Position numbers and translations under genes: made by a program. From Gemmiger sp. An87 (GTDB taxonomy: Bacteria > Bacillota > Clostridia > Oscillospirales > Ruminococcaceae), in the NCBI RefSeq assembly GCF_002159185.1, contig NZ_NFHD01000005.1:1-64000 (forward strand): 64,000 nucleotides of DNA. Direction: 5' to 3'. Below, piece after piece: positions 41,548 through 57,522 of the stretch; the stretch's first letter is position 1; the number at the start of each line of letters is the position of its first letter. Under the pieces are notes generated by a model. It did no database searches and was not told the DNA's origin. It saw only the letters and a list, made by a program, of their open reading frames with translations.

Positions 41548-41588
41548 AAACAGGAAGAACGTCGAAAACCGTGTTCTTCCTGTTTTTT
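41548..41588 (+). terminator. Rho-independent terminator of the envelope cassette
   Basis: AAACAGGAAGAAC / GTTCTTCCTGTTT stem with a 12-nt loop followed by a T run. Confidence 0.9.
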
Positions 41589-41610
41589 TGCAGGCAGGAA
41601 GCAAAAAAGC

Positions 41611-41639
41611 TTGCATTTTGGAATTCGGCGTGATATACT
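41611..41639 (+). promoter_or_regulatory. Promoter of rpmE
   Basis: TTGCAT (41611-41616), 17 bp, TATACT (41634-41639). Confidence 0.78.
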
Positions 41640-41773
41640 GTTTTGGCAATCGTTCCGACGGCCGCTCCATACGCACAGGATGGTGTATGCTGGTGGCCTC
41701 CTATTGAAGGTTGTGATGGGCGCATGTATCAAGCATGGCCCCTTTAGTCATTAACCAGAAAGAGGTGAAAAGA

Positions 41774-41977
41774 ATGAAACAGGGCATCCATCCCAAGTAT
41801 GTGGACTGCACCATCACCTGCGCTTGCGGCGAGGTCATCCACACCCGTTCCACTAAGCCTGAGATCCACGTTGAAGTTTGCTCCAAGTGCCATCCTTTCT
41901 ACACTGGCAAGCAGAAACTGGTTGACACCGGCGGACGTGTTGATCGCTTCAACCGTCGTTTCGGTCTCAAGAAGTAA
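41774..41977 (+). CDS. rpmE: 50S ribosomal protein bL31 (zinc-binding form)
   Basis: A 67-residue ribosomal protein of the Cys+ type: [14 protein letters not shown] and [14 protein letters not shown] supply the zinc ligands. This contrasts with the zinc-free bL31B paralogue used in zinc limitation. ATG 41774 gives the standard start [10 protein letters not shown]. It has its own promoter and terminator. Confidence 0.96.
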   Translation: MKQGIHPKYVDCTITCACGEVIHTRSTKPEIHVEVCSKCHPFYTGKQKLVDTGGRVDRFNRRFGLKK

Positions 41978-41988
41978 GATCCAAAAGC

Positions 41989-42021
41989 CAAAAAGGCGGT
42001 TTGTTTCAAACCGCCTTTTTT
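41989..42021 (+). terminator. Rho-independent terminator of rpmE
   Basis: AAAAAGGCGGTTTG / CAAACCGCCTTTTT with a TTT loop and T run. Confidence 0.92.
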
Positions 42022-42056
42022 GTTGTCTGTAAATCACAAGAAAAGGAGCGCCGCCC

Positions 42057-42677
42057 ATGCAGGATTACCGCACCATCCAGGGCACCGCCACGGCCGAGAT
42101 TGAGGAAAAACGCAGCCGGTTCATTGCCAACGTGTCCTTTGCCGACACCGAGGAAAAGGCGGTGGAATTTTTGAACAGCATCCGCGCCCAGCACCGCACC
42201 GCACGCCACAACGTATATGCCTATATCCTGCGGGAGGGCGGCCGGATGCGCTATTCCGATGACGGCGAGCCCGCCAAGATCGCGGGCCTGCCGGTGCTGG
42301 AGAGCATCCAGCATGCCGGCCTTACCGATTGCATCGTGGTGGTAACCCGGTACTTTGGCGGCATTCTGCTGGGCACCGGTGGTTTGGTCCGGGCCTACAC
42401 CGAAAGCGCCGCCAGCGGACTGCGGGCGGCGAAGATCGTCACGGTGCGCTCCTGCGTGAAGCTCACCGTGGAGGTGGATTACGCCCTCTATGAGCGGGCC
42501 ATGCTGCTGCTCCAGGGGGCAGGAGCCCAGGTGGACGAGCCGGTCTTTGCGGATAAGGTCACCCTCACCGCCACCCTGCCCGCCGGGCAGGAGGTGGGTC
42601 TGCCCACAGCTTTCCAGGAGCTGAGCCGGGGCGCGGTGACGCCGCATATCTCCCAGCCTTTTTACACTCCCTTTTAA
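42057..42677 (+). CDS. YigZ/IMPACT family protein
   Basis: A 206-residue protein of the YigZ-IMPACT family. The N-terminal domain has KRSRFIANV and the conserved segment MRYSDDGEPAKIAGLPVLESI, followed by CIVVVTRYFGGILLGTGGLVRAY; the C-terminal alpha-beta domain (from about residue 130) resembles the EF-G domain IV-like fold of the family. Eukaryotic IMPACT regulates translation stress; the bacterial role is unknown. The gene is separate from the ribosomal gene before it. Confidence 0.9.
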   Translation: MQDYRTIQGTATAEIEEKRSRFIANVSFADTEEKAVEFLNSIRAQHRTARHNVYAYILREGGRMRYSDDGEPAKIAGLPVLESIQHAGLTDCIVVVTRYFGGILLGTGGLVRAYTESAASGLRAAKIVTVRSCVKLTVEVDYALYERAMLLLQGAGAQVDEPVFADKVTLTATLPAGQEVGLPTAFQELSRGAVTPHISQPFYTPF

Positions 42678-42827
42678 GCGTTGCCCGCCTAAAGAAGTGT
42701 TGACGTAATTTTGGGGCTTTTGCAAAAAATTCACAAAATTCAAAGAGGGTTTTGTGCGTTTGTGTCGTATATATTATTACAGAATGTATCCGCAAAAGGC
42801 GGATTGCGCACAGGGGAGGGATACGGC

Positions 42828-43832
42828 ATGGATGAGATCCGCAAGCGTACAGAACAGATTGAGCGTCAGATTCTGGCACCGGGAGCGGCTCTCAGCGAGA
42901 ACAGCCGGGGCCGGATACGGCCGGAGGAGCCCTGCCCCATGCGCACCTGCTACCAGCAGGATCGTGACCGGGTGATCCATTGCAAATCCTTCCGGCGGCT
43001 TAAGCAGAAGACCCAGGTGTTCCTCTCCCCGGAGGGGGACCATTACCGCACCCGACTGACTCATACCCTGGAGGTGAGCCAGATTGCCCGCACCATTGCC
43101 CGGGCGCTGCGGCTCAATGAGGACCTGACCGAGGCCATTGCCCTGGGCCATGACCTGGGGCACACCCCCTTCGGTCACGCGGGGGAGCGGGCATTGAACC
43201 AGCTGAGCCCCCATGGCTTCCGCCATTACCAGCAGAGCCTGCGGGTGGTGGACCGCCTGGAGCGCCGTTTTGCCGGGCTGAACCTGACCTGGGAGGTGCG
43301 CAACGGTCTGGTGTGTCACACCAAGGGCACCTGGCCTGCCACCCTGGAGGGCTGCGCGGTGCGCTATGCGGACCGCATCGCCTATATGAACCACGACATT
43401 GAGGATGCCATCACCGCCGGTGTGCTGCGTCCGGAGCAGCTGCCCCGGGACGTGGTGGAGGTGCTGGGCGACACCAAGAGCCAGCGCATTTCCACCCTGA
43501 TCGCCGATCTGGTGGCTCACAGCAGCCAGACCCAGCTGGCCTTCAGCCCGGAGGTGGGCGAAGCCTATGAGGCGCTTCACTCCTTCATGTATTCCACGGT
43601 TTATGTGGATAAAACCGCCAAGAAGGAGGAGGAAAAAGTGGAGCGGGTGATCGGCGCGCTGTACGAGCGGCTGTGCACCCACATCGACCTTCTGCCGGAG
43701 GGCTTTCTGCAGATTGCCTACCAGGAGGGCGTGGACCGGGCGGTGACCGATTATATCAGCGGCATGAGCGACGAGTTCGCCATCCGTACCTTTGAAGAAT
43801 TCTTCGTGCCCCGCAAGTGGCACGTTCTGTAA
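42828..43832 (+). CDS. dgt: dGTP triphosphohydrolase-like HD protein
   Basis: A 334-residue HD-domain dNTPase that cleaves dNTP to nucleoside and triphosphate. The metal site is visible as THTLEVSQIA, GHDLGHTPFGHAGE (the HD pair) and YMNHDIEDA. The N-terminus QQDRDRVIHCKSFRRLKQKTQVF is typical of the Dgt subgroup. ATG 42828 follows AGGGGAGGG. It is the first gene of the clostridial dgt-dnaG-rpoD block; only a weak possible promoter (TATTAT near 42773) was seen upstream. Confidence 0.93.
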   Translation: MDEIRKRTEQIERQILAPGAALSENSRGRIRPEEPCPMRTCYQQDRDRVIHCKSFRRLKQKTQVFLSPEGDHYRTRLTHTLEVSQIARTIARALRLNEDLTEAIALGHDLGHTPFGHAGERALNQLSPHGFRHYQQSLRVVDRLERRFAGLNLTWEVRNGLVCHTKGTWPATLEGCAVRYADRIAYMNHDIEDAITAGVLRPEQLPRDVVEVLGDTKSQRISTLIADLVAHSSQTQLAFSPEVGEAYEALHSFMYSTVYVDKTAKKEEEKVERVIGALYERLCTHIDLLPEGFLQIAYQEGVDRAVTDYISGMSDEFAIRTFEEFFVPRKWHVL

Positions 43833-43880
43833 GGGCAGCTTTGCCGCCCGATAGTTTGACCCGGAAAGGAGGGGCTGCCT

Positions 43881-45638
43881 GTGATTCCCCATGAATATGT
43901 GGAGGAAGTGGTGCGCCGCAACGACATCACCGACGTGGTGGCCAGCTATGTGCAGCTGCGCCACCGGGGCCGCACCCACACCGGGCTGTGCCCCTTCCAC
44001 AGTGAAAAGACCCCCTCCTTCGTGGTCTACCCGGAGACCCAGAGTTTCTACTGTTTCGGCTGCGGAGCGGGCGGCGATGTGATCACCTTCATCAAGAAGA
44101 TCAACAATCTGGACTATGTGGAGGCGGTCAAGTATCTGGCGGGCCGGGCGGGAATGCCCATGCCCGAGGAGGACGACAAGGTGGGCCGCCTGCGCAGCCG
44201 GGTGCTTTCGGTGAACAAGGAGACCGCCCGCTTTTTCTACGAGCAGCTGAACGCCCCCACTGAGGAGGCCGCTGCCGCCCGTGCTTATTGGCGGGGGCGC
44301 GGTCTGTCCGATTCCACCATCCGGCGGTTCGGTCTGGGTTATGCACCCAACGACTTCCGGGCGCTGCGCATGCATTTGCGGGCCAAGGGCTTCACCGAGG
44401 AGGAGATGCTCGCCGCAGGCGTGGAAAAGCGCAGCGAAAAGGGCAACGTGTACGATGTCTTCCGGGGCCGGGTGATGACACCCATCTTCGATCTGCGGGG
44501 CAACGTGATTGCCTTCGGCGGGCGTGTGCTGGGCAATGAGAAGCCAAAGTACATCAACAGCCCGGAAACGCTGGTCTACAAAAAGAGCAAGGCCATGTTC
44601 GCATTGAGCATCGCCAAGAAAAGCACCAGCCGCCGCTACATTTTGTGCGAAGGCTATATGGACGTGATCAGCCTGCACCAGGCCGGATTTGATACAGCGG
44701 TAGCCGCCTGCGGCACCGCCCTCACCGCCGAGCAGGTGCGGCTGTTGGCTGAGTACGCCGACGAGGTGGTGCTCTGCTACGACTCGGACGAGGCGGGCCA
44801 GAAGGCTACCGCCCGCAGCCTGGGCCTGTTCAGCGAAAGCCCGGTGAAGGTGTCGGTGCTGAACATCCCCAACGCCAAGGACCCGGATGAGTTTATCAAA
44901 AAATTCGGGCGCGATGCCTTCGACCGGCTGCTCAACGGCACCAGCAACGCCATTGAGTACAAGATCCAGAAGGTGAAGAGCAAATACGACATCACCCGGG
45001 CGGCGGATCGGGTGGAATACATCAAGGAGGTCATCCGTATTCTGGCGGACGGCGTCTCGCCCACCGAGCGGGACATCTACGCCGGACGTCTGGCGGAGGA
45101 AACCGATGTGGCCAAGGCCGCAATCCTGAACCAGCTGGATGCAGCGGTGAAGGCGGGCCGCCGCCGCAAGCAGCGTCAGTTCGAGCGGGACCTGCTGAAT
45201 CAGGGCCTGGGGTCGGACATCAAGCTGCCCTACAACACCATGAACAGCGAAAAGGCGCTGGGCGTGGCCAGTGCGGAGCAGCAGCTGGTGGCGGCTATGG
45301 TCAAGAACCCGGATTTCATTGCCACGGTGGAAAAACGTCTTGCCCCCGAGCAATTCCTCATGGAGGACATGGGGGAAGCCTACCGGGCCATCCTGCGCTG
45401 CAAGGCCCAGGGCATCCGGCCGGACCTGACCGCCCTGACCACCCAGCTGCCGGAGGATACCGTGAACCGCATTTCCCACCTGCTGGCCCGCAACTACGAT
45501 GTGGGCATTGGTCCCCGGGATGTGGAGATGTATCTGAACCGCATCGAGCAAAGCGCCCCAAAAAGCACCGAGGCTGCCCGCATGAGCGGCCAGGAACTGG
45601 AAGATTACCTTGCCGGGCTGCGCCGTCAAAAAGCGTAA
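43881..45638 (+). CDS. dnaG: DNA primase
   Basis: A 585-residue primase laying RNA primers at forks. The N-terminal zinc ribbon has CPFHSEKTPSF and YCFGCGAGGDVI (CHC2 type). The TOPRIM core follows, with YILCEGYMDVISLHQAG and VVLCYDSDEAGQKA (acidic metal residues). The C-terminal DnaB-binding domain is present, giving normal length. The start is GTG 43881 after AAAGGAGGGG. It lies between dgt and rpoD. Confidence 0.96.
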   Translation: MIPHEYVEEVVRRNDITDVVASYVQLRHRGRTHTGLCPFHSEKTPSFVVYPETQSFYCFGCGAGGDVITFIKKINNLDYVEAVKYLAGRAGMPMPEEDDKVGRLRSRVLSVNKETARFFYEQLNAPTEEAAAARAYWRGRGLSDSTIRRFGLGYAPNDFRALRMHLRAKGFTEEEMLAAGVEKRSEKGNVYDVFRGRVMTPIFDLRGNVIAFGGRVLGNEKPKYINSPETLVYKKSKAMFALSIAKKSTSRRYILCEGYMDVISLHQAGFDTAVAACGTALTAEQVRLLAEYADEVVLCYDSDEAGQKATARSLGLFSESPVKVSVLNIPNAKDPDEFIKKFGRDAFDRLLNGTSNAIEYKIQKVKSKYDITRAADRVEYIKEVIRILADGVSPTERDIYAGRLAEETDVAKAAILNQLDAAVKAGRRRKQRQFERDLLNQGLGSDIKLPYNTMNSEKALGVASAEQQLVAAMVKNPDFIATVEKRLAPEQFLMEDMGEAYRAILRCKAQGIRPDLTALTTQLPEDTVNRISHLLARNYDVGIGPRDVEMYLNRIEQSAPKSTEAARMSGQELEDYLAGLRRQKA

Positions 45639-45707
45639 ACTTCGGCAGTATTACATATTACACAGGTCAAAAGTCCAAATGTATCCAAACCAGGAGGAAG
45701 TAAAAGT

Positions 45708-46955
45708 ATGGCAGAAAAGAAAATCACCATCCGCGAACTGATCGAGACCGGCAAGCGCAACGGCAAGCTGACCACCAAGGAGATCAACGACGCCATTGAG
45801 GAAACCGGCTTCGACGTGGAGCAGATCGACAAGCTGTATGAGACGCTGGAAGGCCACAATGTGGAGATCGTGGATGAGCCGGATGCCGATTCCAATAACT
45901 TCACCCTCACCGAGGACAGTGTGGATATGTTCGAGACCGCCCTGTCTGCTGAGGGTGTTGCCATCGACGACCCGGTGAAGGTCTATCTGAAGGAGATCGG
46001 CCGGGTGCCTCTGCTCAGCGGCGACGAGGAAATCCGCCTGGCGCTGGACATTCTGGACGGCAACAAGGCCATTGAGGAAAAGAAGGAGAAGTTCGCCAAG
46101 ATCTGTGAGATCGAGGACGACAAGGAGCTCTCCAGCGACGAGAAGCGCATCTGGCTGACCCAGACCAAGGACGCGCTGCCCACCGAGGAGCGCATCGAGC
46201 TGCGCAACCTGGAGACCGCCATCCGCAAGGGCGAGCGGGCAAAGCAGCGCCTGAGCGAGGCCAACCTGCGTCTGGTTGTTTCCATTGCCAAGCGGTATGT
46301 GGGCCGCGGCATGCAGTTCCTGGATCTGATTCAGGAGGGCAACCTGGGCCTGATCAAGGCGGTGGAGAAGTTCGACCACACCAAGGGCTTCAAGTTCTCC
46401 ACCTACGCCACCTGGTGGATTCGTCAGGCCATCACCCGCGCCATTGCGGACCAGGCCCGTACCATCCGTATCCCGGTTCACATGGTGGAGACCATCAACA
46501 AGGTGAAGAAGGTTTCCAGCCAGCTGCTGCACCAGAACGGCCATGAGCCCACCGCTGACGAGATCAGCGAGGCACTGGACATGCCGGTGGAAAAGGTGCG
46601 CGAGATCATGCGGGTCGCTCAGGAGCCCGTGAGCCTGGAGACCCCCATCGGTGAGGAGGAGGACAGCCATCTGGGCGACTTCATCCCCGATGAGGATGCT
46701 CCCGTGCCCGCCGAGGCTGCCAGCCACACTCTGCTGAAGGAACAGCTGTCCACCGTGCTGGGCAGCCTGACCCCCCGTGAGGAGAAGGTGCTGCGCCTGC
46801 GCTTTGGCCTGGAGGATGGCCGTCCCCGTACTCTGGAGGAGGTTGGCCACGAGTTCGAGGTTACCCGTGAACGTATCCGCCAGATCGAGGCCAAGGCCCT
46901 GCGCAAGCTGCGTCATCCCAGCCGCTCCAAGAAGCTGCGGGATTTCCTGGATTAA
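45708..46955 (+). CDS. rpoD: Principal sigma factor RpoD/SigA
   Basis: A 415-residue primary sigma factor. Region 1.1 is acidic; region 1.2 reads [18 protein letters not shown]; region 2 has [20 protein letters not shown] and [19 protein letters not shown] (-10 recognition); region 3 is complete; region 4.2 has [20 protein letters not shown] for -35 contact. The promoters found in this window fit its consensus. ATG 45708 follows CAGGAGGAAG. Confidence 0.97.
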   Translation: MAEKKITIRELIETGKRNGKLTTKEINDAIEETGFDVEQIDKLYETLEGHNVEIVDEPDADSNNFTLTEDSVDMFETALSAEGVAIDDPVKVYLKEIGRVPLLSGDEEIRLALDILDGNKAIEEKKEKFAKICEIEDDKELSSDEKRIWLTQTKDALPTEERIELRNLETAIRKGERAKQRLSEANLRLVVSIAKRYVGRGMQFLDLIQEGNLGLIKAVEKFDHTKGFKFSTYATWWIRQAITRAIADQARTIRIPVHMVETINKVKKVSSQLLHQNGHEPTADEISEALDMPVEKVREIMRVAQEPVSLETPIGEEEDSHLGDFIPDEDAPVPAEAASHTLLKEQLSTVLGSLTPREEKVLRLRFGLEDGRPRTLEEVGHEFEVTRERIRQIEAKALRKLRHPSRSKKLRDFLD

Positions 46956-47006
46956 TTGCCGGACAGGCAGAGAAACAGGCAGTAAAAGAGAAAAGGAGAA
47001 CCGTAT

Positions 47007-47303
47007 ATGCTGGCGAACTGGAATGTGAACGAGGAACAGATCCGCAAACAGCAGGAAGAGCTGAAGGCGAAGATGAATTTTACCTATGTGGGCCATGGCC
47101 CCAAGGCCACCGGCTTTATGGCGAAGGAATTCAAGCGCAAGCCCGGCCTGTATGCCCGCTGCACCACCTGTGGCTACTACATGCCGCTGGATGGCAAGGG
47201 CGAGGAGACCTGCATCTGCGGTAACCTGAAGCGCACCGAGCGGGAATTCCGCCACGAGCTGCCCGCCACCGAGGTTGAGATCTTCAAGGCACAGAAGAGA
47301 TAA
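47007..47303 (+). CDS. Small zinc-ribbon protein of unknown function
   Basis: A 98-residue protein: an N-terminal charged helix (NEEQIRKQQEELKAKMNF), then a rubredoxin-like metal knuckle pair CTTCGYY and CICGN. No family was recognised. It begins 51 bp after rpoD with its own AAAAGGAG site and ends at a strong terminator, so it is probably read from the dgt-dnaG-rpoD transcript. A role as a small RNA polymerase or nucleic-acid-associated factor would suit its place but is unproven. Confidence 0.7.
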   Translation: MLANWNVNEEQIRKQQEELKAKMNFTYVGHGPKATGFMAKEFKRKPGLYARCTTCGYYMPLDGKGEETCICGNLKRTEREFRHELPATEVEIFKAQKR

Positions 47304-47309
47304 ACATAG

Positions 47310-47344
47310 AAAAAGCCGTCCGGGTATTTCGGACGGCTTTTTTG
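47310..47344 (+). terminator. Bidirectional terminator after the zinc-ribbon gene
   Basis: AAAAGCCGTCCG / CGGACGGCTTTTTT; the A-rich left side means it can also stop the convergent phosphorylase transcript. Confidence 0.9.
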
Positions 47345-47346
47345 AT

Positions 47347-48111
47347 TTAAAAATAGGTGACCAGGTCAAGAGCGGTTTCCAGCAGATTGCGGCGCACGGT
47401 GTGCTGCCGGTCCCAGCCCCGGCTGTCCCAGGTGTCTGCGCTCAGGTCGTCGCCCGCATAAAGCAGCTGGGCCAGCGGCAGACCATGAAACTGCGCCGCC
47501 GCGAAAAAGCCCGCGCACTCCATCTCCACCGTCAGGCAGCCCTCGGCGGCCCGGCGGGCGATTTTCTCTTCCGTTTCCCGGTACAGGGCATCGGTGGTCC
47601 AGGTCTTGCCCTCCAGCACCGGAATCCCCAGCGAAGCAAGACCCCGGCGGGCAGCGGCAAGGCCTTCGGCCGGGCAGGCGGCTTCCCGCCCGGGCTCCAG
47701 ATAATGATAGGAGGCCCCCTCATCCCGTACTGCGCTTACCGGCAGGATGATCCGACCCAGCTCCAGTCCGGGAGTCAGGCAGCCTGCGCCGCCGCAGACC
47801 ACGAATTTTTCCGCGCCCAGGGCGTGCAGCTCCTCCAGCGTGCAGACCGCGCCCGGTGAGGTGGCAAAGGGAAGAGCGACGCACACCGGCTCACCGCCCC
47901 GCTCCAGCTGGTAGATGGGCAGATCCACAATCTCGGAATGAAGATGGGCGATGGGTTCGAGATTTTGTTCCCGGACCAGTTCCTCCAGGGCCTCCCGGAA
48001 GAAGGTGATCACGCAGCGCTGGGGCAGCAGGGGAGTATCCGGATGTTCCGGGGTAAGCTTGGCCCGGCGGTCCGGGTCGAACTCCAGAATGGGAAAAGGG
48101 GAGTGGTTCAC
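47347..48111 (-). CDS. Nucleoside phosphorylase-like protein
   Basis: A 254-residue PNP/UDP-family member. Phosphate and base sites are recognised in FVVCGGAGCLTPGLELGRIILP, TTDALYRET and CLTVEMECAGFFAAA (the VEMExA signature binding ribose). It splits a nucleoside with phosphate; base preference (uridine or purine) is unclear, and an MTA/AMP-type role is possible. GTG 48111 was chosen because GAGG sits 8 nt upstream and the family alignment begins here; the frame continues further but overlaps the promoter. Confidence 0.82.
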   Translation of the reverse strand: MNHSPFPILEFDPDRRAKLTPEHPDTPLLPQRCVITFFREALEELVREQNLEPIAHLHSEIVDLPIYQLERGGEPVCVALPFATSPGAVCTLEELHALGAEKFVVCGGAGCLTPGLELGRIILPVSAVRDEGASYHYLEPGREAACPAEGLAAARRGLASLGIPVLEGKTWTTDALYRETEEKIARRAAEGCLTVEMECAGFFAAAQFHGLPLAQLLYAGDDLSADTWDSRGWDRQHTVRRNLLETALDLVTYF

Positions 48112-48151
48112 AGCAGTCGCCTCAGTTTCGTTTTCGCCGTAGTATTTCTTT

Positions 48152-48180
48152 ATTATAGAAGACGGAGAAAGCGCTGTCCA
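48152..48180 (-). promoter_or_regulatory. Promoter of the nucleoside phosphorylase gene
   Basis: On the minus strand: TGGACA (48180-48175), 17 bp, TATAAT (48157-48152). Confidence 0.75.
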
Positions 48181-48377
48181 GAAAAAATACTTGCGAAGGT
48201 GCGAAAAATGTGGTACCATAATCGACGCTGCCCAAAAACGGACAGCGCGCAAAACGTTTGGTTTTATTGGAAACGACACCGGAGCAGCTGTGCTTTTTAA
48301 GAGGGCTGCGCGGCAAACGAACAACACAGCGTTGCGGACACAAACATCCGAGAAAACAATGTGAAGGAGTATTCGTT

Positions 48378-48860
48378 ATGCCGAAAACCAAACTGGAAAA
48401 TGTCATTTTTACCCTGCTGATGGCCTTTGTAATGGTCTATGCCATGATCTGCTACAACATCGCCCTGAATGTGGGCGGTATGAGCAATCAGGTCTTTGTC
48501 ATGGCCTTTGGCGAGATGGTCATTATGTGGCCGGTGGCCTTCATCCTGGAGTTCTTCGTGGTGGAGCGTCTGTCCCAGAAGCTGGCTTTCCGCCTGGTTA
48601 CGCCCGGCGTGGATAAGCCCGTCTTCGTGATTCTGGCCATCTCCTGCATGATCGTCTGCCTGATGTGCCCCATGATGAGCCTGGTGGCCACCATCCTGTT
48701 CAAAAACCCGGGCAGCCAGATCGTGGCCGTATGGCTGCAAACTGCGGTGATGAACTTCCCCATGGCCCTGTGCTGGCAGGTATTCTTCGCCGGTCCGCTG
48801 GTGCGCCTGGTGTTCCGGGTGCTGTTCCGCCGGGGCGAAAAGGCTGTGGCCAACGCGTAA
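48378..48860 (+). CDS. DUF2798-like membrane protein
   Basis: A 160-residue protein with four hydrophobic segments (about residues 6-28, 37-60, 78-102, 113-135). The N-terminal TLLMAFVMVYAMICYN and a repeated half of similar shape recall DUF2798 two-helix units. No enzymatic motif is visible and the function is unknown. ATG 48378 follows GAAGGAG. It is divergent from the nucleoside phosphorylase gene. Confidence 0.75.
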   Translation: MPKTKLENVIFTLLMAFVMVYAMICYNIALNVGGMSNQVFVMAFGEMVIMWPVAFILEFFVVERLSQKLAFRLVTPGVDKPVFVILAISCMIVCLMCPMMSLVATILFKNPGSQIVAVWLQTAVMNFPMALCWQVFFAGPLVRLVFRVLFRRGEKAVANA

Positions 48861-48865
48861 TCAAA

Positions 48866-48907
48866 AGAGCCCGGGTGGTTCCTTCTTGAGGAGCTGCCCG
48901 GGCTTTC
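48866..48907 (+). terminator. Likely terminator after the DUF2798-like gene
   Basis: AGAGCCCGGG / CCCGGGCTTT stem with a 21-nt loop; the T run is short. Confidence 0.6.
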
Positions 48908-48922
48908 TGTATGCGGTGAGAT

Positions 48923-48951
48923 TTGACAAATCCACCCAAACCTGATATATT
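48923..48951 (+). promoter_or_regulatory. Promoter of the Rrf2 gene
   Basis: TTGACA (48923-48928), 17 bp, TATATT (48946-48951). Confidence 0.87.
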
Positions 48952-48952
48952 T

Positions 48953-48975
48953 AACTATATCATTAAAGTATAGTT
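48953..48975 (+). promoter_or_regulatory. Probable Rrf2 operator
   Basis: AACTATA-N9-TATAGTT, a perfect 7-bp inverted repeat starting 1 bp after the -10 hexamer, fits autorepression by the next gene's product. Confidence 0.72.
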
Positions 48976-49031
48976 GTTGCGGGGTGTACCCGCGCGGCGG
49001 GCCCCGCGCCCGCGGGAAAGGAGAAGGCGTT

Positions 49032-49448
49032 ATGCACATCACGCAGGAATCGGATTACGCCATCCGTATCATCTACTGTCTGGCAAAAAATCAAAAGCGG
49101 ATGGACGCTCGTTCCATCAGCCAGGAGATGAGCGTTTCGCTGCGCTTTTCGCTGAAGATCCTGGGCAAGCTGGTGGCCAGCGGTCTGGTGGCCAGCTTCA
49201 AGGGCAACCGGGGCGGCTACGAGCTGGCGCGGCCCGCGGCCGAGATCACCATGCTGGATGTGATCCGCGCGGTGGAGGGACCCTATCAGCTTTCCCGCTG
49301 CCTGGAGGAATGCGGCGAGTGCAACCGGGGAGCCTCCGGCATCTGCGCCTTTCAGCAGGTCTTCCGGCGCATCAGCGAGCAGGTGAACCGGGAACTGGAG
49401 GCGGTGGACTTCGCCCGGATCGTGGCCAGCGAGGAGCAGTGCCGCTGA
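49032..49448 (+). CDS. Rrf2-family transcriptional regulator
   Basis: A 138-residue winged-helix regulator. The HTH SISQEMSVSLRFSLKILGKL and wing KGNRGGYELARPA are family-typical. Four cysteines (90, 94, 97 and 105 in CLEECGECNRGASGIC) could hold an Fe-S cluster as in IscR and NsrR. ATG 49032 follows GGAAAGGAGAAGG. It has its own promoter, operator and terminator and no isc or suf genes beside it, so its target may be elsewhere. Confidence 0.92.
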   Translation: MHITQESDYAIRIIYCLAKNQKRMDARSISQEMSVSLRFSLKILGKLVASGLVASFKGNRGGYELARPAAEITMLDVIRAVEGPYQLSRCLEECGECNRGASGICAFQQVFRRISEQVNRELEAVDFARIVASEEQCR

Positions 49449-49463
49449 GAATCATCAAAAACA

Positions 49464-49507
49464 TAACACTGGCCCGGGCGTATCACGTCCGGGCCAGTGT
49501 TTTTGAA
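49464..49507 (+). terminator. Rho-independent terminator of the Rrf2 gene
   Basis: AACACTGGCCCGG / CCGGGCCAGTGTT stem with an 11-nt loop and T run. Confidence 0.92.
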
Positions 49508-49524
49508 AAAAGCGAAAAAATGGC

Positions 49525-49553
49525 TTGACACCGGGCTTTTTGGCCATTATACT
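49525..49553 (+). promoter_or_regulatory. Promoter of rpoBC
   Basis: TTGACA (49525-49530), 17 bp, TATACT (49548-49553), followed by a leader of about 160 nt with no clear hairpin. Confidence 0.88.
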
Positions 49554-49719
49554 GTTATGGTATACCATAATTGGATCAACACGCCCTAAAAAAGGCAGCA
49601 TGTACAAAAAACTTGCAAAAGTTTGTGAAAGTTACACAAAATTCTGTGAGCGGACTTGTTGCCCCGGCGGGGCGTGCTCAATCATGTAAGTAGAAACAGG
49701 ATAGGAGTGGAAGCTTTTT

Positions 49720-53535
<3,816 letters not shown>

Positions 53536-53626
53536 TCAAGCCGAGAGTGGAGTGCGGCGCGCGTAAGATGCGCCGCGCTCCCAAGCCCTCATTCATCGAA
53601 ACATTAGAAAAGGAAGGGTTCGTTTA

Positions 53627-57232
<3,606 letters not shown>

Positions 57233-57260
57233 GCCTTTCGCTGGCATCCGGTTCGTTTTT

Positions 57261-57296
57261 GCAAGTGCCGCCCCGTTTTGGGGCGGCACTTCTTTT
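57261..57296 (+). terminator. Rho-independent terminator of rpoBC
   Basis: AAGTGCCGCCCC / GGGGCGGCACTT with a 5-nt loop, then TCTTTT. Confidence 0.9.
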
Positions 57297-57399
57297 GCGA
57301 AAATGGCTGTTTTGAAGCAGTGTGGGGCAGGGAATTGACCTTTACAGGCGCACAAAATAAAATTTCAGTGAATCAACCAAGTTTTTTTCGAAAATACTG

Positions 57400-57428
57400 T
57401 TGACATACACAAAGCTTGTGTGTAAAAT
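57400..57428 (+). promoter_or_regulatory. Promoter of the rpsL-rpsG-fusA operon
   Basis: TTGACA (57400-57405), 17 bp, TAAAAT (57423-57428). Confidence 0.87.
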
Positions 57429-57435
57429 AAAAACT

Positions 57436-57496
57436 GTTGCGCGGCTAAGGCGCAACTATGCCTGTTTGATGTTATGGCGGCTTGCCGCTTTAACAT
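57436..57496 (+). promoter_or_regulatory. Structured leader of the rpsL operon
   Basis: The 5' leader holds two hairpins: GTTGCGC/GCGCAAC (57436-57456), and ATGTTA-TG-GCGGC-TT-GCCGC-TT-TAACAT (57469-57496), an 11-bp stem with an internal loop. No T run follows. The position suggests autogenous control by an operon-encoded ribosomal protein such as S7 or S12. Confidence 0.55.
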
Positions 57497-57522
57497 AAAT
57501 AATTTGAAGAAAGGAGAACAAA

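Noticed and set aside
42678-42827. A promoter for the dgt-dnaG-rpoD block
   Set aside because: A TATTAT is present near 42773 but no convincing -35 at 16-18 bp; not called.
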